DNA from: Aeromicrobium panaciterrae
GTDB lineage: Bacteria; Actinomycetota; Actinomycetes; Propionibacteriales; Nocardioidaceae
Length of the DNA: 64,000 nt
Reading direction: 5' to 3'
NCBI RefSeq assembly: GCF_031457275.1
Contig: NZ_JAVDWH010000001.1
Coordinates: 1,240,001-1,304,000 of the forward strand
Shown: positions 11,998 to 20,097 of the stretch, piece by piece
How the letters are laid out: every line of letters starts with the position of its first letter
How positions within the stretch are numbered: position 1 is the stretch's first letter
Translations under genes and position numbers: made by a program
The notes under the pieces: generated by a model
The model's input: only the letters and a program-made list of their open reading frames with translations
Database searches by the model: none
What the model was told of the DNA's origin: nothing

Positions 11998-12522
11998 ATG
12001 GCAGCAGCAGCGTTCGTCAAACGGCTCAACGAGCAGCTCGGCAACGAGTTCGGTGCCCACCAGCAGTACATCGCGATCGCGACGTACTTCGATGCCCTGA
12101 CGATGCCCCAGATGGCCGGCCTGTTCTACCAGCAGGCCATCGAAGAACGCGACCACGCGATGATGATGGTGCGCTACCTCCTGGACGCCGACGAGCCGGT
12201 GACGATCCCCGCTCTCGATGCCCCGCGCTCGGACTTCAAGAACGTGATCGAGCCGGTGAAGGCCGCGCTCGAGCAGGAGAAGCGCGTTACCGAGCAGATC
12301 AATGATCTGACCCGCATCGCCCGCGAGAACAACGACTACGCCTCCGACCAGTTCATGCAGTGGTTCATCAAGGAGCAGGTTGAGGAAGTCTCCAAGATGA
12401 GCGACTTGCTTGCAGTCGTGACGCGCTCCAAGGATGACTACGAGCGCATCGAGGACTGGGTTGCCCGCGAGGACAAGAGCGAAGGCGCTGACCCGACTGC
12501 CCCGGCTATCGCCGGTGCGTAA
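11998..12522 (+). CDS. ftn: non-haem ferritin
   Basis: This 174-residue four-helix protein carries ferroxidase residues: Glu in NEQLGNEFGAHQQY (helix A), Glu and His in AIEERDHAMMM (helix B), and Glu in IKEQVEEV (helix D). It oxidises and stores iron in a 24-mer shell. GGGAGAA lies 10-16 bases before the ATG. No haem-ligating Met was identified, so ferritin is preferred over bacterioferritin. The iron box just upstream supports iron-responsive expression. Its last eight bases overlap the next gene. Confidence 0.93.
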   Translation: MAAAAFVKRLNEQLGNEFGAHQQYIAIATYFDALTMPQMAGLFYQQAIEERDHAMMMVRYLLDADEPVTIPALDAPRSDFKNVIEPVKAALEQEKRVTEQINDLTRIARENNDYASDQFMQWFIKEQVEEVSKMSDLLAVVTRSKDDYERIEDWVAREDKSEGADPTAPAIAGA

Positions 12523-12904
12523 CGCACTGCTCGCTGCGACGCTGCTTTTGGCCCTCGGCGCGTGTGATGACAAGGAACATACGGCGACAGCGCTTACGAT
12601 CACCGTCACTGCCGACGAAGGCGCCGAGCCAGTAGTGATGAAGCTGAGGTGCTTCCCGCCTGGCGGCGATCACCCGCAGGCCAAGCAGGCCTGTGATGCC
12701 ATCAACGTCGATGGGATCAAGAGCTTTGACCCAGTGCCGGCCGATCAGGCCTGCACCATGATCTACGGCGGCCCTCAGGTCGCGACTGTTGTCGGCACCT
12801 ACAAGGGCATCGACGTCGACACGACGTTCAGCCGTACGAATGGTTGCGAGATCGACCGCTGGGAGAAGCTCGGCACAACAGTCTTCGACGTCCCGCTGCA
12901 GTGA
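12515..12904 (+). CDS. subtilisin-inhibitor-like lipoprotein
   Basis: GTG 12515 gives a 129-residue lipoprotein: signal peptide ending LALGAC with Cys17 as the lipid anchor. The rest has the Streptomyces subtilisin inhibitor (SSI) pattern: LRCFPPGGDHP, an ACDAI segment, CTMIYGGP corresponding to the SSI reactive loop CPMVYDP with Met at P1, then a NGCE segment and a C-terminal TTVFDV. Four cysteines are placed for the two SSI disulfides. It overlaps ferritin by eight bases. Membrane anchoring is unlike freely secreted SSI. Confidence 0.75.
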   Translation: MRNALLAATLLLALGACDDKEHTATALTITVTADEGAEPVVMKLRCFPPGGDHPQAKQACDAINVDGIKSFDPVPADQACTMIYGGPQVATVVGTYKGIDVDTTFSRTNGCEIDRWEKLGTTVFDVPLQ

Positions 12905-12905
12905 G

Positions 12906-13583
12906 CTAGAACAGGCGAAGCGACGGGTCGTCGATGCCGCGTAGCGCGTCGTAGTCGACGACGACGCACTCGATGCCGCGGTCCTGTGCCAACGTCCGGG
13001 CCTGCGGCTTGATCTCCTGAGCAGCGAAGATGCCACGGACTGGACTGAGGGCCGGATCGCGGTTCATCAGCTCGAGGTAGCGGGTGAGTTGCTCGACACC
13101 GTCGATGTCACCGCGGCGCTTGATCTCGACCGCGACGGATGCACCGCCGCCGTCCTTGCAGAGCAGGTCAACTGGTCCGATTGCGGTCATGAACTCGCGT
13201 CGTACGAGGCTCATGCCTTCGCCGAGCGCGACGGTGTGCTCGGCGAGGAGCTCTTGGAGGTGCTTCTCGACGCCGTCCTTCTGCAGGCCGGGATCGATGC
13301 CGAGCTCGTGGGCCGAGTCATGAAGGATCTCTTCGATCGTGATGCGCAGGGTGTCATCGGTCTTGCCGGCCATGACGGTCCACTCGATGCCACCGTCCTC
13401 GCCGGTGCCTTCGCGCAGCGTGCACGGCGGGCTCATCCAGTTGAGCGGCTTGTAGGACCCACCATCAGAGTGGATCAGCACAGAGCCGTCGTTCTTGACC
13501 ATGATCAGGCGCGTCGCGAGCGGGAGGTGGGCGGCGAGGCGGCCGGCATAGTCGACCTGGCACCGGGCGATAACGAGACGCAT
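12906..13583 (-). CDS. nucS: mismatch-specific endonuclease NucS
   Basis: This 225-residue nuclease cuts both strands at mismatches and provides non-canonical mismatch repair in actinobacteria lacking MutS/MutL. The N-terminal DNA-binding half begins [16 protein letters not shown]. The C-terminal PD-(D/E)xK nuclease domain shows GPVDLL and VAVEIKRRG, then an RYLEL helix. The C-terminal LRLF resembles the tail by which NucS binds the sliding clamp. It starts one base after the stop of the upstream lipoprotein gene. Confidence 0.95.
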   Translation of the reverse strand: MRLVIARCQVDYAGRLAAHLPLATRLIMVKNDGSVLIHSDGGSYKPLNWMSPPCTLREGTGEDGGIEWTVMAGKTDDTLRITIEEILHDSAHELGIDPGLQKDGVEKHLQELLAEHTVALGEGMSLVRREFMTAIGPVDLLCKDGGGASVAVEIKRRGDIDGVEQLTRYLELMNRDPALSPVRGIFAAQEIKPQARTLAQDRGIECVVVDYDALRGIDDPSLRLF

Positions 13584-13584
13584 G

Positions 13585-13965
13585 TCAGTTCCTGATCAGT
13601 GTGCCGAGCTTGAACGCCAGCGTCACGCCGACGATCGAGCCGGTGGTGGTGTTGCCGTCGTCACCTTTGAGCGACACGGTCTCGCCTTCAACGGAGTAGG
13701 TGCCGACGCGGAAATCCTTGATGCCCTGGAAGTCCTCGACAAACGTGCCGTCTTCGTTGAAGTGCACTGTCCACTCCGCTTCCTCGTCTGACCAGGTGCC
13801 GACCAGACTGGCTGTGTCGGGCGTTGCCGAGGTCGATGGCGATGCGGATTCGGAGGTGCTGGGGGTGACCCCTGGTTCGGCTTTGTCGTCGGGATCATTG
13901 CACCCGGAGAGAGCCAGCAAAGCGGTCACAGCCACGCTTGTGGCAAGTGTCATACGCAGTTTCAT
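13585..13965 (-). CDS. lipoprotein of unknown function
   Basis: The 126-residue product has a lipoprotein signal with lipobox LSGC (Cys22), a Ser/Thr/Pro linker (about residues 30-52) and a small domain beginning [12 protein letters not shown], which resembles lipocalin-like beta-barrel domains that assess ligand or envelope state. GGGGAG precedes the ATG. It lies directly upstream of nucS with a one-base gap, so the two are probably cotranscribed, though a functional link is not evident. Confidence 0.7.
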   Translation of the reverse strand: MKLRMTLATSVAVTALLALSGCNDPDDKAEPGVTPSTSESASPSTSATPDTASLVGTWSDEEAEWTVHFNEDGTFVEDFQGIKDFRVGTYSVEGETVSLKGDDGNTTTGSIVGVTLAFKLGTLIRN

Positions 13966-14024
13966 CCATCTCCCCTGTGAGTCACGTTAGTCTGTCACGA
14001 CCCTCTTATTACTCAGGAGTAGCC

Positions 14025-15218
14025 ATGCAGGAGATCGTCGACCAACTGGCCGGAAGCGACCGAGGTGCCGAGATCGCTCGCACGCTGCTGCTGCCGTACC
14101 TCAACCACGCCGCCACGATGTACGAGAGTGGTTACGCCACCAGCGACGACATCGATGCGTCGATGCGCTTCGGCTGTGGTTACCCGATCGGCCCGCTGGC
14201 CCTGATCGACGCGATTGGTGCGAAGACGGTCACGACTGGACTCGAGGCGCTCTTCGCCGAGACCGGTGACGAAGTCCACCAGCCAACCAGCATCCTGACG
14301 ACGATGGCCGGGAACGACTCGACCTTCGCGCAGACCTCGGTCGCCGGATCGGTGGCAGCCCCCGATCTGCACCACGACATCAAGGTGGTCGGCGTTGTCG
14401 GCACCGGCACGATGGCCTCGGGCATCGTGGAGGTGTTCGCCAAGTCCGGCTACGACGTTGTGTACGTCGGCCGTGGCGAGGACAAGGTCGCTGGCGTACT
14501 CACCGCGATCACCAAGAGCCTCGACAAGGCCATCTCGCGCGGCAAGCTCGATGAGGACGGCAAGTCCAACGTGCTCGACCGCCTCACCGGCTCGACTGAG
14601 CGTGAGGCGCTCGCCAACGCTGACATCGTCGTCGAAGCCATCGCTGAGGACCTCGACATCAAGCTCGAGCTGTTCCGCGACCTCGACCGCATCTGCAAGC
14701 CCGGCGCGATCCTCGCCACGACGACGTCGTCGCTGTCGATCAACGACTGCGCCGCGGCGACGAAGCGCCCCGCCGACGTGATCGGCATGCACTTCTTCAA
14801 CCCCGCACCTGTGATGAAGCTGGTCGAGGTTGTGTCCGGTGCTGACACCTCAGCCGACGTTGCAGAGACCGTGCGTGCGCTGTGTCTGGCTACAGGCAAG
14901 CACCCGGTGTCCTGCACCGACCGCGCTGGATTCATCGTCAACGCGTTGCTGTTCCCGTACCTCAACGACGCCATCAAGCTCCACGAAGCCGATGGTGACT
15001 CGCTGGAGTCGATCGACGAAGCCATGAAGGCGACCCAGCTTCCGCTCGGTCCGTTCCAGCTTCTCGACGTGGTCGGTAACGACGTGTCGCTCGCGATCGA
15101 GAACTCGCTCGTCGAGACTTTCGGGCACGAGGGATGGAAGCCGGCAGCGCTCCTTGAGAGCGTCGTTGCAGAAGGAAAGCTCGGTCGCAAGACCGGCGCA
15201 GGCTTCCACACGTACTAA
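14025..15218 (+). CDS. 3-hydroxyacyl-CoA dehydrogenase with extra N-terminal 3HCDH domain
   Basis: This 397-residue enzyme should interconvert 3-hydroxyacyl-CoA and 3-oxoacyl-CoA with NAD(P). The NAD-binding domain begins near residue 122 (VVGVVGTGTMASGI), with catalytic His in HFFNPAPVMKLVEVV and the C-terminal domain (DRAGFIVNALLFPYLN) from about 300. The first about 95 residues (LLLPYLNHAATMYESGYA; GCGYPIGPLALID) repeat the C-terminal domain fold, giving C-N-C order. CAGGAG precedes ATG 14025. Possible role: 3-hydroxybutyryl-CoA dehydrogenase feeding crotonyl-CoA to ccr. Confidence 0.9.
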   Translation: MQEIVDQLAGSDRGAEIARTLLLPYLNHAATMYESGYATSDDIDASMRFGCGYPIGPLALIDAIGAKTVTTGLEALFAETGDEVHQPTSILTTMAGNDSTFAQTSVAGSVAAPDLHHDIKVVGVVGTGTMASGIVEVFAKSGYDVVYVGRGEDKVAGVLTAITKSLDKAISRGKLDEDGKSNVLDRLTGSTEREALANADIVVEAIAEDLDIKLELFRDLDRICKPGAILATTTSSLSINDCAAATKRPADVIGMHFFNPAPVMKLVEVVSGADTSADVAETVRALCLATGKHPVSCTDRAGFIVNALLFPYLNDAIKLHEADGDSLESIDEAMKATQLPLGPFQLLDVVGNDVSLAIENSLVETFGHEGWKPAALLESVVAEGKLGRKTGAGFHTY

Positions 15219-15246
15219 ACGCCCAAAAGTTACGCCGATTGGGCGT
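15219..15246 (+). terminator. hairpin after hydroxyacyl-CoA dehydrogenase gene
   Basis: ACGCCCAA (15219-15226) and TTGGGCGT (15239-15246) are perfect inverted repeats around a 12-base loop, starting immediately after the stop codon. The sequence that follows includes TTTATTT, a weak T-rich tract. This is a plausible terminator but could also be an operator. Confidence 0.5.
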
Positions 15247-15334
15247 GGCGTTTATTTCCTGAAAAACCGGTAACTTCCGGGTCGCCGGCCTCGTTGGCTC
15301 TGACGTGAAGGTCAACGCAACAGGAGTGATGACG

Positions 15335-15682
15335 GTGGGCTCAGCCCACCTCGTTGCTGTGTCCCGGCTCGTCCGGGTCAGCGCGCTCACCGCTGTTGCG
15401 ATCCTTTTCGTCGCCTACATCGCTGTTCAGGCGTTCGCGAGCCACTACAACGCGGTGCCCTCGACACACAATGTTGTCGCGCAGCCTGCGTCGAATGCCG
15501 CGCTGGCGGCAGCGATCACGGAGCAGGTGTCCCGTGGCCTCACGTGCCGCGAAGAACCGGCACTCACCGACACCATCCTGTTCCAGGCTCTGGAGCAGTC
15601 TGAGGTCCAGATACTCACCTTCGAGCAGGCCATTGCCGCCTCGAGTGCCCGTGAGGGCTGGATCCGCCGCTACTGCTTCTGA
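15335..15682 (+). CDS. small membrane-anchored protein, unknown function
   Basis: GTG 15335, eight bases after AGGAG (15322-15326), gives 115 residues: one membrane helix near residues 15-38 (TAVAILFVAYIAVQAF) and an extracytoplasmic domain with two cysteines (LTCREEP and the C-terminal YCF) that could pair. Earlier in-frame starts exist at GTG 15305, GTG 15326 and ATG 15329. No family is recognised. Neighbours give no clear function. Confidence 0.55.
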   Translation: MGSAHLVAVSRLVRVSALTAVAILFVAYIAVQAFASHYNAVPSTHNVVAQPASNAALAAAITEQVSRGLTCREEPALTDTILFQALEQSEVQILTFEQAIAASSAREGWIRRYCF

Positions 15683-15716
15683 TTGGCGCCAAGCCCGGCG
15701 ACCGTAGACTTGCGAC

Positions 15717-15980
15717 ATGCCTCGCCGCCGTGTCGCCCCGCGCCAGCGGCCCGTCGCACGGCCGATGCCCGACCGGGTCGAGACCAAGGCTGACGGCGAC
15801 TGGCATTTCCGTGCACTGCGTGGCTCATCCAAGACCTATCGCTGCCCCGGATGTGGCCAGCTGATCGCCATCGCAACGCCCCACGTTGTGGCCTGGCCGG
15901 TCGAGAAGGCGCTGCTCAGTGAGGCAGCCATCGACGAACGACGACATTGGCACTCTGCGTGCTGGACGAGGAAGCACTGA
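15717..15980 (+). CDS. zinc-ribbon-like small protein
   Basis: This 87-residue basic protein has an Arg/Pro-rich N-terminus, then CPGCGQLI and a downstream His and Cys (HWHSACW) that together could bind zinc. Similar short proteins are encoded before alpha/beta hydrolases in actinobacteria and are sometimes labelled ATP/GTP-binding without evidence. TAGACT ends six bases before the ATG and there is no Shine-Dalgarno sequence, suggesting a leaderless transcript shared with the hydrolase gene two bases downstream. Confidence 0.7.
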   Translation: MPRRRVAPRQRPVARPMPDRVETKADGDWHFRALRGSSKTYRCPGCGQLIAIATPHVVAWPVEKALLSEAAIDERRHWHSACWTRKH

Positions 15981-15981
15981 C

Positions 15982-16758
15982 GTGACTGAACGTATTCGTG
16001 GCAATTCTGTGCTCCCGGCCAAACGTGAAGCCATCACGTTGGAAACTGCCGACGGACTGACCTTGGTGGGAGAGTTGGCGACCCCGATCGACCGCCCACC
16101 CGTAGCGACGATGATCTGTCTTCACCCGTTGCCGACGCACGGCGGCATGATGGACAGCCATCTCTTCCGGAAGGCGTCGTACCGCCTGCCTGCGCTGGCG
16201 GGCATCGCCGTCCTGCGGTTCAACACCCGGGGAACGTCAAGCCTCCAGGGCGCCAGCGAGGGCGAGTTCGACAACGGAGTGGGGGAGCAGTTCGACGTTG
16301 CCGCAGCGGTCGAGCATGCGGAGTTCGCCGACTTGCCACACATCTGGATCGTCGGCTGGTCCTTCGGCACTGACCTGGCCCTGATGTACGGGCTCGAGCC
16401 ATCGGTCGAGGGCATCGTCCTGCTGTCTCCGCCGATTCGATCTGCGGGACCCCAGCACCTCAAAGCATGGGCCGACTCCGGCAAGCCGGTCACGGCATTG
16501 ATCCCCGAACACGACGACTACCTTCAGCCGCCGGAGGCTCGCGAACGATTCGCCGCGATCCCTCAGGCCGACGTCATCGGTGTCGATGGCGCCAAGCACC
16601 TGTGGGTGGGCGACTCTGAGCGGGTTCTCGACGAGATCGTCAGGAAGCTCGCACCGGACGTCCCGGTGCCGTTGCCGAACACCTGGGACGGACCGATGGA
16701 ACGCGCGGACTCCTCGGCCTACAAAGACCGTACGGTGGCCGCGTTCGAGACTGACTAG
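15982..16758 (+). CDS. alpha/beta hydrolase
   Basis: This 258-residue protein has the alpha/beta-hydrolase nucleophile elbow GWSFG near residue 132, an Asp in the PEHDDYLQP segment and a His in GAKHLWVG, in the order of a Ser-Asp-His triad. HPLPTHGGMMDS near residue 45 supplies the oxyanion region, as in the short-chain dienelactone-hydrolase-like group. GTG 15982 follows the previous stop by one base. The substrate is unknown. The stop shares CTAG with the convergent coiled-coil gene. Confidence 0.82.
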   Translation: MTERIRGNSVLPAKREAITLETADGLTLVGELATPIDRPPVATMICLHPLPTHGGMMDSHLFRKASYRLPALAGIAVLRFNTRGTSSLQGASEGEFDNGVGEQFDVAAAVEHAEFADLPHIWIVGWSFGTDLALMYGLEPSVEGIVLLSPPIRSAGPQHLKAWADSGKPVTALIPEHDDYLQPPEARERFAAIPQADVIGVDGAKHLWVGDSERVLDEIVRKLAPDVPVPLPNTWDGPMERADSSAYKDRTVAAFETD

Positions 16759-17945
16759 TTGTTGTCGTCGTCCTTGACGGCGGCCATGACTTCAGTCTTG
16801 GGGGCGTCGTCGTCCTTGGGCTCAGCCTTGGCTGCAGCGGCCTTGGGCTCTTCCTTCGGCTCTGCTGCCTTGGCCTTGGGCTCTGCCTTGGGGGCCGACT
16901 CCTTGGGGACGCTCGGAGCGAACGTGGAGACGATGTCGCGGAGCTGGCCCATCTGCGACATGATGCCGTCGCGCTTGCGCTGGAGCTCTTCGACCTCAGC
17001 GCGCAGCGTGCGTGTCTGACGCTCGATCTCGGTTGTCGCGGTGACCCGGATCTGCTGGGCCTCCGAGCTGGCGCTCGACATGATGGCCGACGCTTCGGAC
17101 TTGGCGCCTTCGAGCACTCGTGCTGCTTCCTCGGAGGCGATGTCGCGAGCCTTGGAGGCCTTCGCCATGATCTCGCGAGCGCGCTCGTCGGCGGCGCCGG
17201 CGCGTGACTCGGCATCTGCGACGAGCTTGGCGGTCTGCGAGCTGGCCGACTCGTGGTGCTCGGAGGCCTCGCGGGCGAGACGCTCCTTCTCCACAGCGAG
17301 CACTCGGCGTGCCTCGGTGACCTCGCGGTCAGCGGCCGCGCGAGCCTGCTCGACCTCGCGAGTCGCGCCAAGACGGAGGTTCTGCGCGTCCTGCTCGGCG
17401 GCGAGCTTGACCTGAGCTGCCTCGCGTTCAGCGTGGGCGCGGAGATCCTCGGTGTGCGCGAGAGCATCAGCGTGCATTGCCTCGGCGTCTTCAAGGAGCT
17501 GCTTGCGCTTCTCCTCGAGCTCGGTCACGGCCTTGGTGCGCATCTCTTCGGCTTCGTGGTTGGCGGCGGCGCGAACCATGCTCGCCTCTTCTTCAGCCTT
17601 CTTGACGAGCTCATCGGCTTCGCGGGTGGCGCGGTTGCGTACGTCCTCGGCCTCCTGCTCAGCGAGGCCCAGCAACTGGGCGGCGTGGTTGCCCAGACCG
17701 GTGTAGGTCGGCTTCTCGACAGCCTCGACGCGGTCCTTGAGCTTTTCGATCAGTTCGCGAAGGTTCTCGTTCTCGGCGCCAAGCTTCTTGACGGTGTCGG
17801 CGGCACTCTTGAAGTCGGTGGTCTGTGAACGAACCCACGCATCGACTGCATCGCTGTCATATCCACCGCGGCGTGCCAGCGGGAACGATGCGTCGGCAGC
17901 CTTCTGCGCGGCGTCAAAGATGGACAATCCGGACTGTTCGGACAT
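16755..17945 (-). CDS. DivIVA-like coiled-coil protein (FilP/cellulose-binding type)
   Basis: The 396-residue product begins with a DivIVA-type segment (FPLARRGGYDSDAVDAWVR, residues 22-40), followed by about 290 residues of continuous coiled coil rich in Ala, Glu, Arg and Lys. The tail from about 345 is low complexity with repeated Glu-Pro-Lys-Ala and acidic residues. Actinobacterial proteins of this build, often named cellulose-binding, include cytoskeletal or polar-growth scaffolds such as FilP. GAGGGA precedes the ATG. Confidence 0.78.
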   Translation of the reverse strand: MSEQSGLSIFDAAQKAADASFPLARRGGYDSDAVDAWVRSQTTDFKSAADTVKKLGAENENLRELIEKLKDRVEAVEKPTYTGLGNHAAQLLGLAEQEAEDVRNRATREADELVKKAEEEASMVRAAANHEAEEMRTKAVTELEEKRKQLLEDAEAMHADALAHTEDLRAHAEREAAQVKLAAEQDAQNLRLGATREVEQARAAADREVTEARRVLAVEKERLAREASEHHESASSQTAKLVADAESRAGAADERAREIMAKASKARDIASEEAARVLEGAKSEASAIMSSASSEAQQIRVTATTEIERQTRTLRAEVEELQRKRDGIMSQMGQLRDIVSTFAPSVPKESAPKAEPKAKAAEPKEEPKAAAAKAEPKDDDAPKTEVMAAVKDDDNN

Positions 17946-18042
17946 GCGATTCCCTCGAGATATGTAGCTGAATTGGTTGTGCCGTACACCATACCTCCCG
18001 TTCGTGGCACCGAAACAGTCCGATCAGGAGGCCTCAATCACA

Positions 18043-18075
18043 CACAAACAACCCCCCGACCAAGTCGAGGGGTTG
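18043..18075 (-). terminator. terminator after ccr
   Basis: CAACCCCCCGAC (18049-18060) and GTCGAGGGGTTG (18064-18075) pair around a three-base loop with one mismatch. On the minus strand the hairpin is followed by TTGTTTGTGTGTG, a T-rich tract. It starts 15 bases after the ccr stop and also faces the promoter of the coiled-coil gene downstream. Confidence 0.75.
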
Positions 18076-18090
18076 CTTGAGGGTTGGTTC

Positions 18091-19428
18091 TCAGACGCCG
18101 CGGAAGCGGTTAATTGCGTCGATGTGCTTGGCGCGCTTCTCTTCGTCCCGCACTCCGAGGCCTTCTTCGGGTGCCAGGCACAGCACGCCGACCTTGCCCT
18201 GGTGAAGGTTGTGGTGCACGTCGAGGGCGGCCTGGCCGGTGTCCTCGAGCTTGTAGACGCGCGAAACGGTCGGGTGGATCAGACCCTTGTCGATCAGCTT
18301 GTTGGCTTCCCACGACTCGCGGTAGTTGGCGAAGTGCGAGCTGACGATCCGCTTGAGGTTCATCCAGAGGTAGCGGTTGTCGTACTGGTGCATGTAGCCC
18401 GAGGTCGACGCGCAGGTGACGATCGTGCCGCCCTTGCGGGTGACGTAGACACTTGCGCCGAAGGTCTCACGACCAGGGTGCTCGAACACGATGTCCGGAT
18501 CGTCACCACCGGTGAGCTCGCGGATCTTCTTGCCGAAGCGCTGCCACTCCTTGGGGTCCTGGGTGTTCTCGTCCTTCCAGAACTTGTAGCCCTCAGCGGA
18601 GCGATCGATGATGTGCTCGGCACCCATCGATCGAACAATCTCGGCCTTCTCGGGCGAAGAGACGACACATACGGGCGTCGCGCCACCGTTGAGGGCGAAC
18701 TGCGTCGCGTACGAGCCGAGACCACCCGAGGCGCCCCAGATCAGGACGGTGTCGCCCTGCTTCATGTTGGCGCCGTTGGTCGAGACGAGCTGGCGGTAGG
18801 CCGTCGAGTTCACGAGCCCCGGCGATGCGGCCTCTTCCCACGTGAGGTGGTCGGGCTTGGGCATGAGCTGGTTGGCCTTGACGATGGCGAGCTGAGCGAG
18901 ACCACCGAAGTTGGTCTCGAAGCCCCAGATGCGCTGCTCGGGATCCATCATCGTGTCGTTGTGACCGTCGGGAGCCTCGAGCTCGACTGACAGGCAGTGC
19001 GCAACTACCTCACGGCCCGGCTTCCACTTGTTGACGCCGGGCCCCACGCGCAGCACGACGCCGGCCAGGTCGGAGCCGACAATGTGGTAGGGCAGGTCGT
19101 GGCGCTTGGTGTACTCCGACAGGCGGCCGTAACGCTCCAGGAAGCTGAACGTGGAGACGGGCTCGAAGATCGAGGTCCACACCGTGTTGTAGTTGATCGC
19201 GCTGGCCATAACGGCAACGAGCGCCTCGCCCGGAGCGAGCTCGGGGATCGGGACGTCGTCGAGGTGCAGGCTCTTGCGGGGGTCCTTGTCCCGGCTGGCC
19301 ATGCCCTCGAACATGTCGACCTCGTCCTTGTGGACCGTGATGGCCTTGTAGGTCTCGGGGAGCTCAAGAGTGGCGAAGTCCTCGGGGGCGGTGTCTCCAG
19401 CGAGGATGGCGTCAAGGATGTTCTGCAC
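18091..19428 (-). CDS. ccr: crotonyl-CoA carboxylase/reductase
   Basis: This 445-residue medium-chain reductase reduces crotonyl-CoA with NADPH while fixing CO2, giving ethylmalonyl-CoA. The NADPH motif is WGASGGLGSYATQFA. The four residues that hold CO2 in the Kitasatospora enzyme are all present at the same numbers: Asn81, Phe170, Glu171 and His365, which supports carboxylation rather than simple reduction. GTG start, preceded by GAAGGAAG. A strong hairpin follows the gene. Together with meaA, epimerase and thiolase it forms the ethylmalonyl-CoA route or a precursor supply for branched acyl chains. Confidence 0.96.
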   Translation of the reverse strand: MQNILDAILAGDTAPEDFATLELPETYKAITVHKDEVDMFEGMASRDKDPRKSLHLDDVPIPELAPGEALVAVMASAINYNTVWTSIFEPVSTFSFLERYGRLSEYTKRHDLPYHIVGSDLAGVVLRVGPGVNKWKPGREVVAHCLSVELEAPDGHNDTMMDPEQRIWGFETNFGGLAQLAIVKANQLMPKPDHLTWEEAASPGLVNSTAYRQLVSTNGANMKQGDTVLIWGASGGLGSYATQFALNGGATPVCVVSSPEKAEIVRSMGAEHIIDRSAEGYKFWKDENTQDPKEWQRFGKKIRELTGGDDPDIVFEHPGRETFGASVYVTRKGGTIVTCASTSGYMHQYDNRYLWMNLKRIVSSHFANYRESWEANKLIDKGLIHPTVSRVYKLEDTGQAALDVHHNLHQGKVGVLCLAPEEGLGVRDEEKRAKHIDAINRFRGV

Positions 19429-19511
19429 GGGGCTTCCTTCGGTTTTGGGGTCTCAGCGATGTTACTCGGCGTTAACTTGTCCGGCTATCTCGTCGCGCTG
19501 TGATCCTGACC

Positions 19512-19964
19512 TCAATGAGCTGCGTGGGCCGCCGGCTCGACGAGTTCGACCAGTACGCCTCCGGCGTCCTTCGGGTGGACGAAGTTCACGCGGGAGTCGG
19601 ACGTGCCGCGCTTGGGCACGTCGTAGAGCAGGCGTACGCCGCGCTCGCGCAGCGTCTCTGACACGGCGTCGATGTCTGACACGCGGTAGGCAAGCTGCTG
19701 TATGCCTTGGCCGTTGCGGGCCAGGAACTTGGCGATGGTGGAGTCGTCGCTCAGCGGGGCTAGGAGCTGGATGCAGCTGCCTGAATCGCCAACCGCGAGC
19801 ATCGCTTCACGGACACCCTGCTCTTCGTTGATCTCCTCGTGGATCGAATGCAGTCCGAATGTGGAGGCATACATCTCAAGGGCGTCATCGAGATCGGGGA
19901 CGGCAATGCCGACGTGATCGATCGCGAGCAGCAGGTGGCCTGGAACAAGGGGGTCGCTGGGCAT
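19512..19964 (-). CDS. mce: methylmalonyl-CoA (ethylmalonyl-CoA) epimerase
   Basis: This 150-residue vicinal-oxygen-chelate protein has two beta-alpha-beta-beta-beta modules. The metal ligands are His in IDHVGIAVPDL, the Gln/His region in GIQQLAYRV, and Glu in VLVELVEP. It inverts C2 of methylmalonyl-CoA or ethylmalonyl-CoA, the step between ccr and meaA. ATG 19964 is preceded on the minus strand by TACCCT (19976-19971) at six bases and no Shine-Dalgarno sequence, so it is probably leaderless. It lies 83 bases upstream of ccr on the same strand. Confidence 0.92.
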   Translation of the reverse strand: MPSDPLVPGHLLLAIDHVGIAVPDLDDALEMYASTFGLHSIHEEINEEQGVREAMLAVGDSGSCIQLLAPLSDDSTIAKFLARNGQGIQQLAYRVSDIDAVSETLRERGVRLLYDVPKRGTSDSRVNFVHPKDAGGVLVELVEPAAHAAH

Positions 19965-20034
19965 GCCTAGAGGGTAGAGCAGATGCGTCGTAGAGTCGGG
20001 GGTGATCCCGCGCACACGCTCGTCACACAATGGT

Positions 20035-20046
20035 TACTCGTGAGTA
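20035..20046. promoter_or_regulatory. inverted repeat upstream of thiolase
   Basis: TACTCGTGAGTA has five-base arms around two central bases, 51 bases before the thiolase ATG. Its position near the expected promoter suggests an operator, but no second copy was seen in the window and no regulator is next to it. Confidence 0.3.
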
Positions 20047-20097
20047 CTGTGCTTATTACAAACGTGGGGACAACAGTCTTCTGAAGGAGCAGTACAC

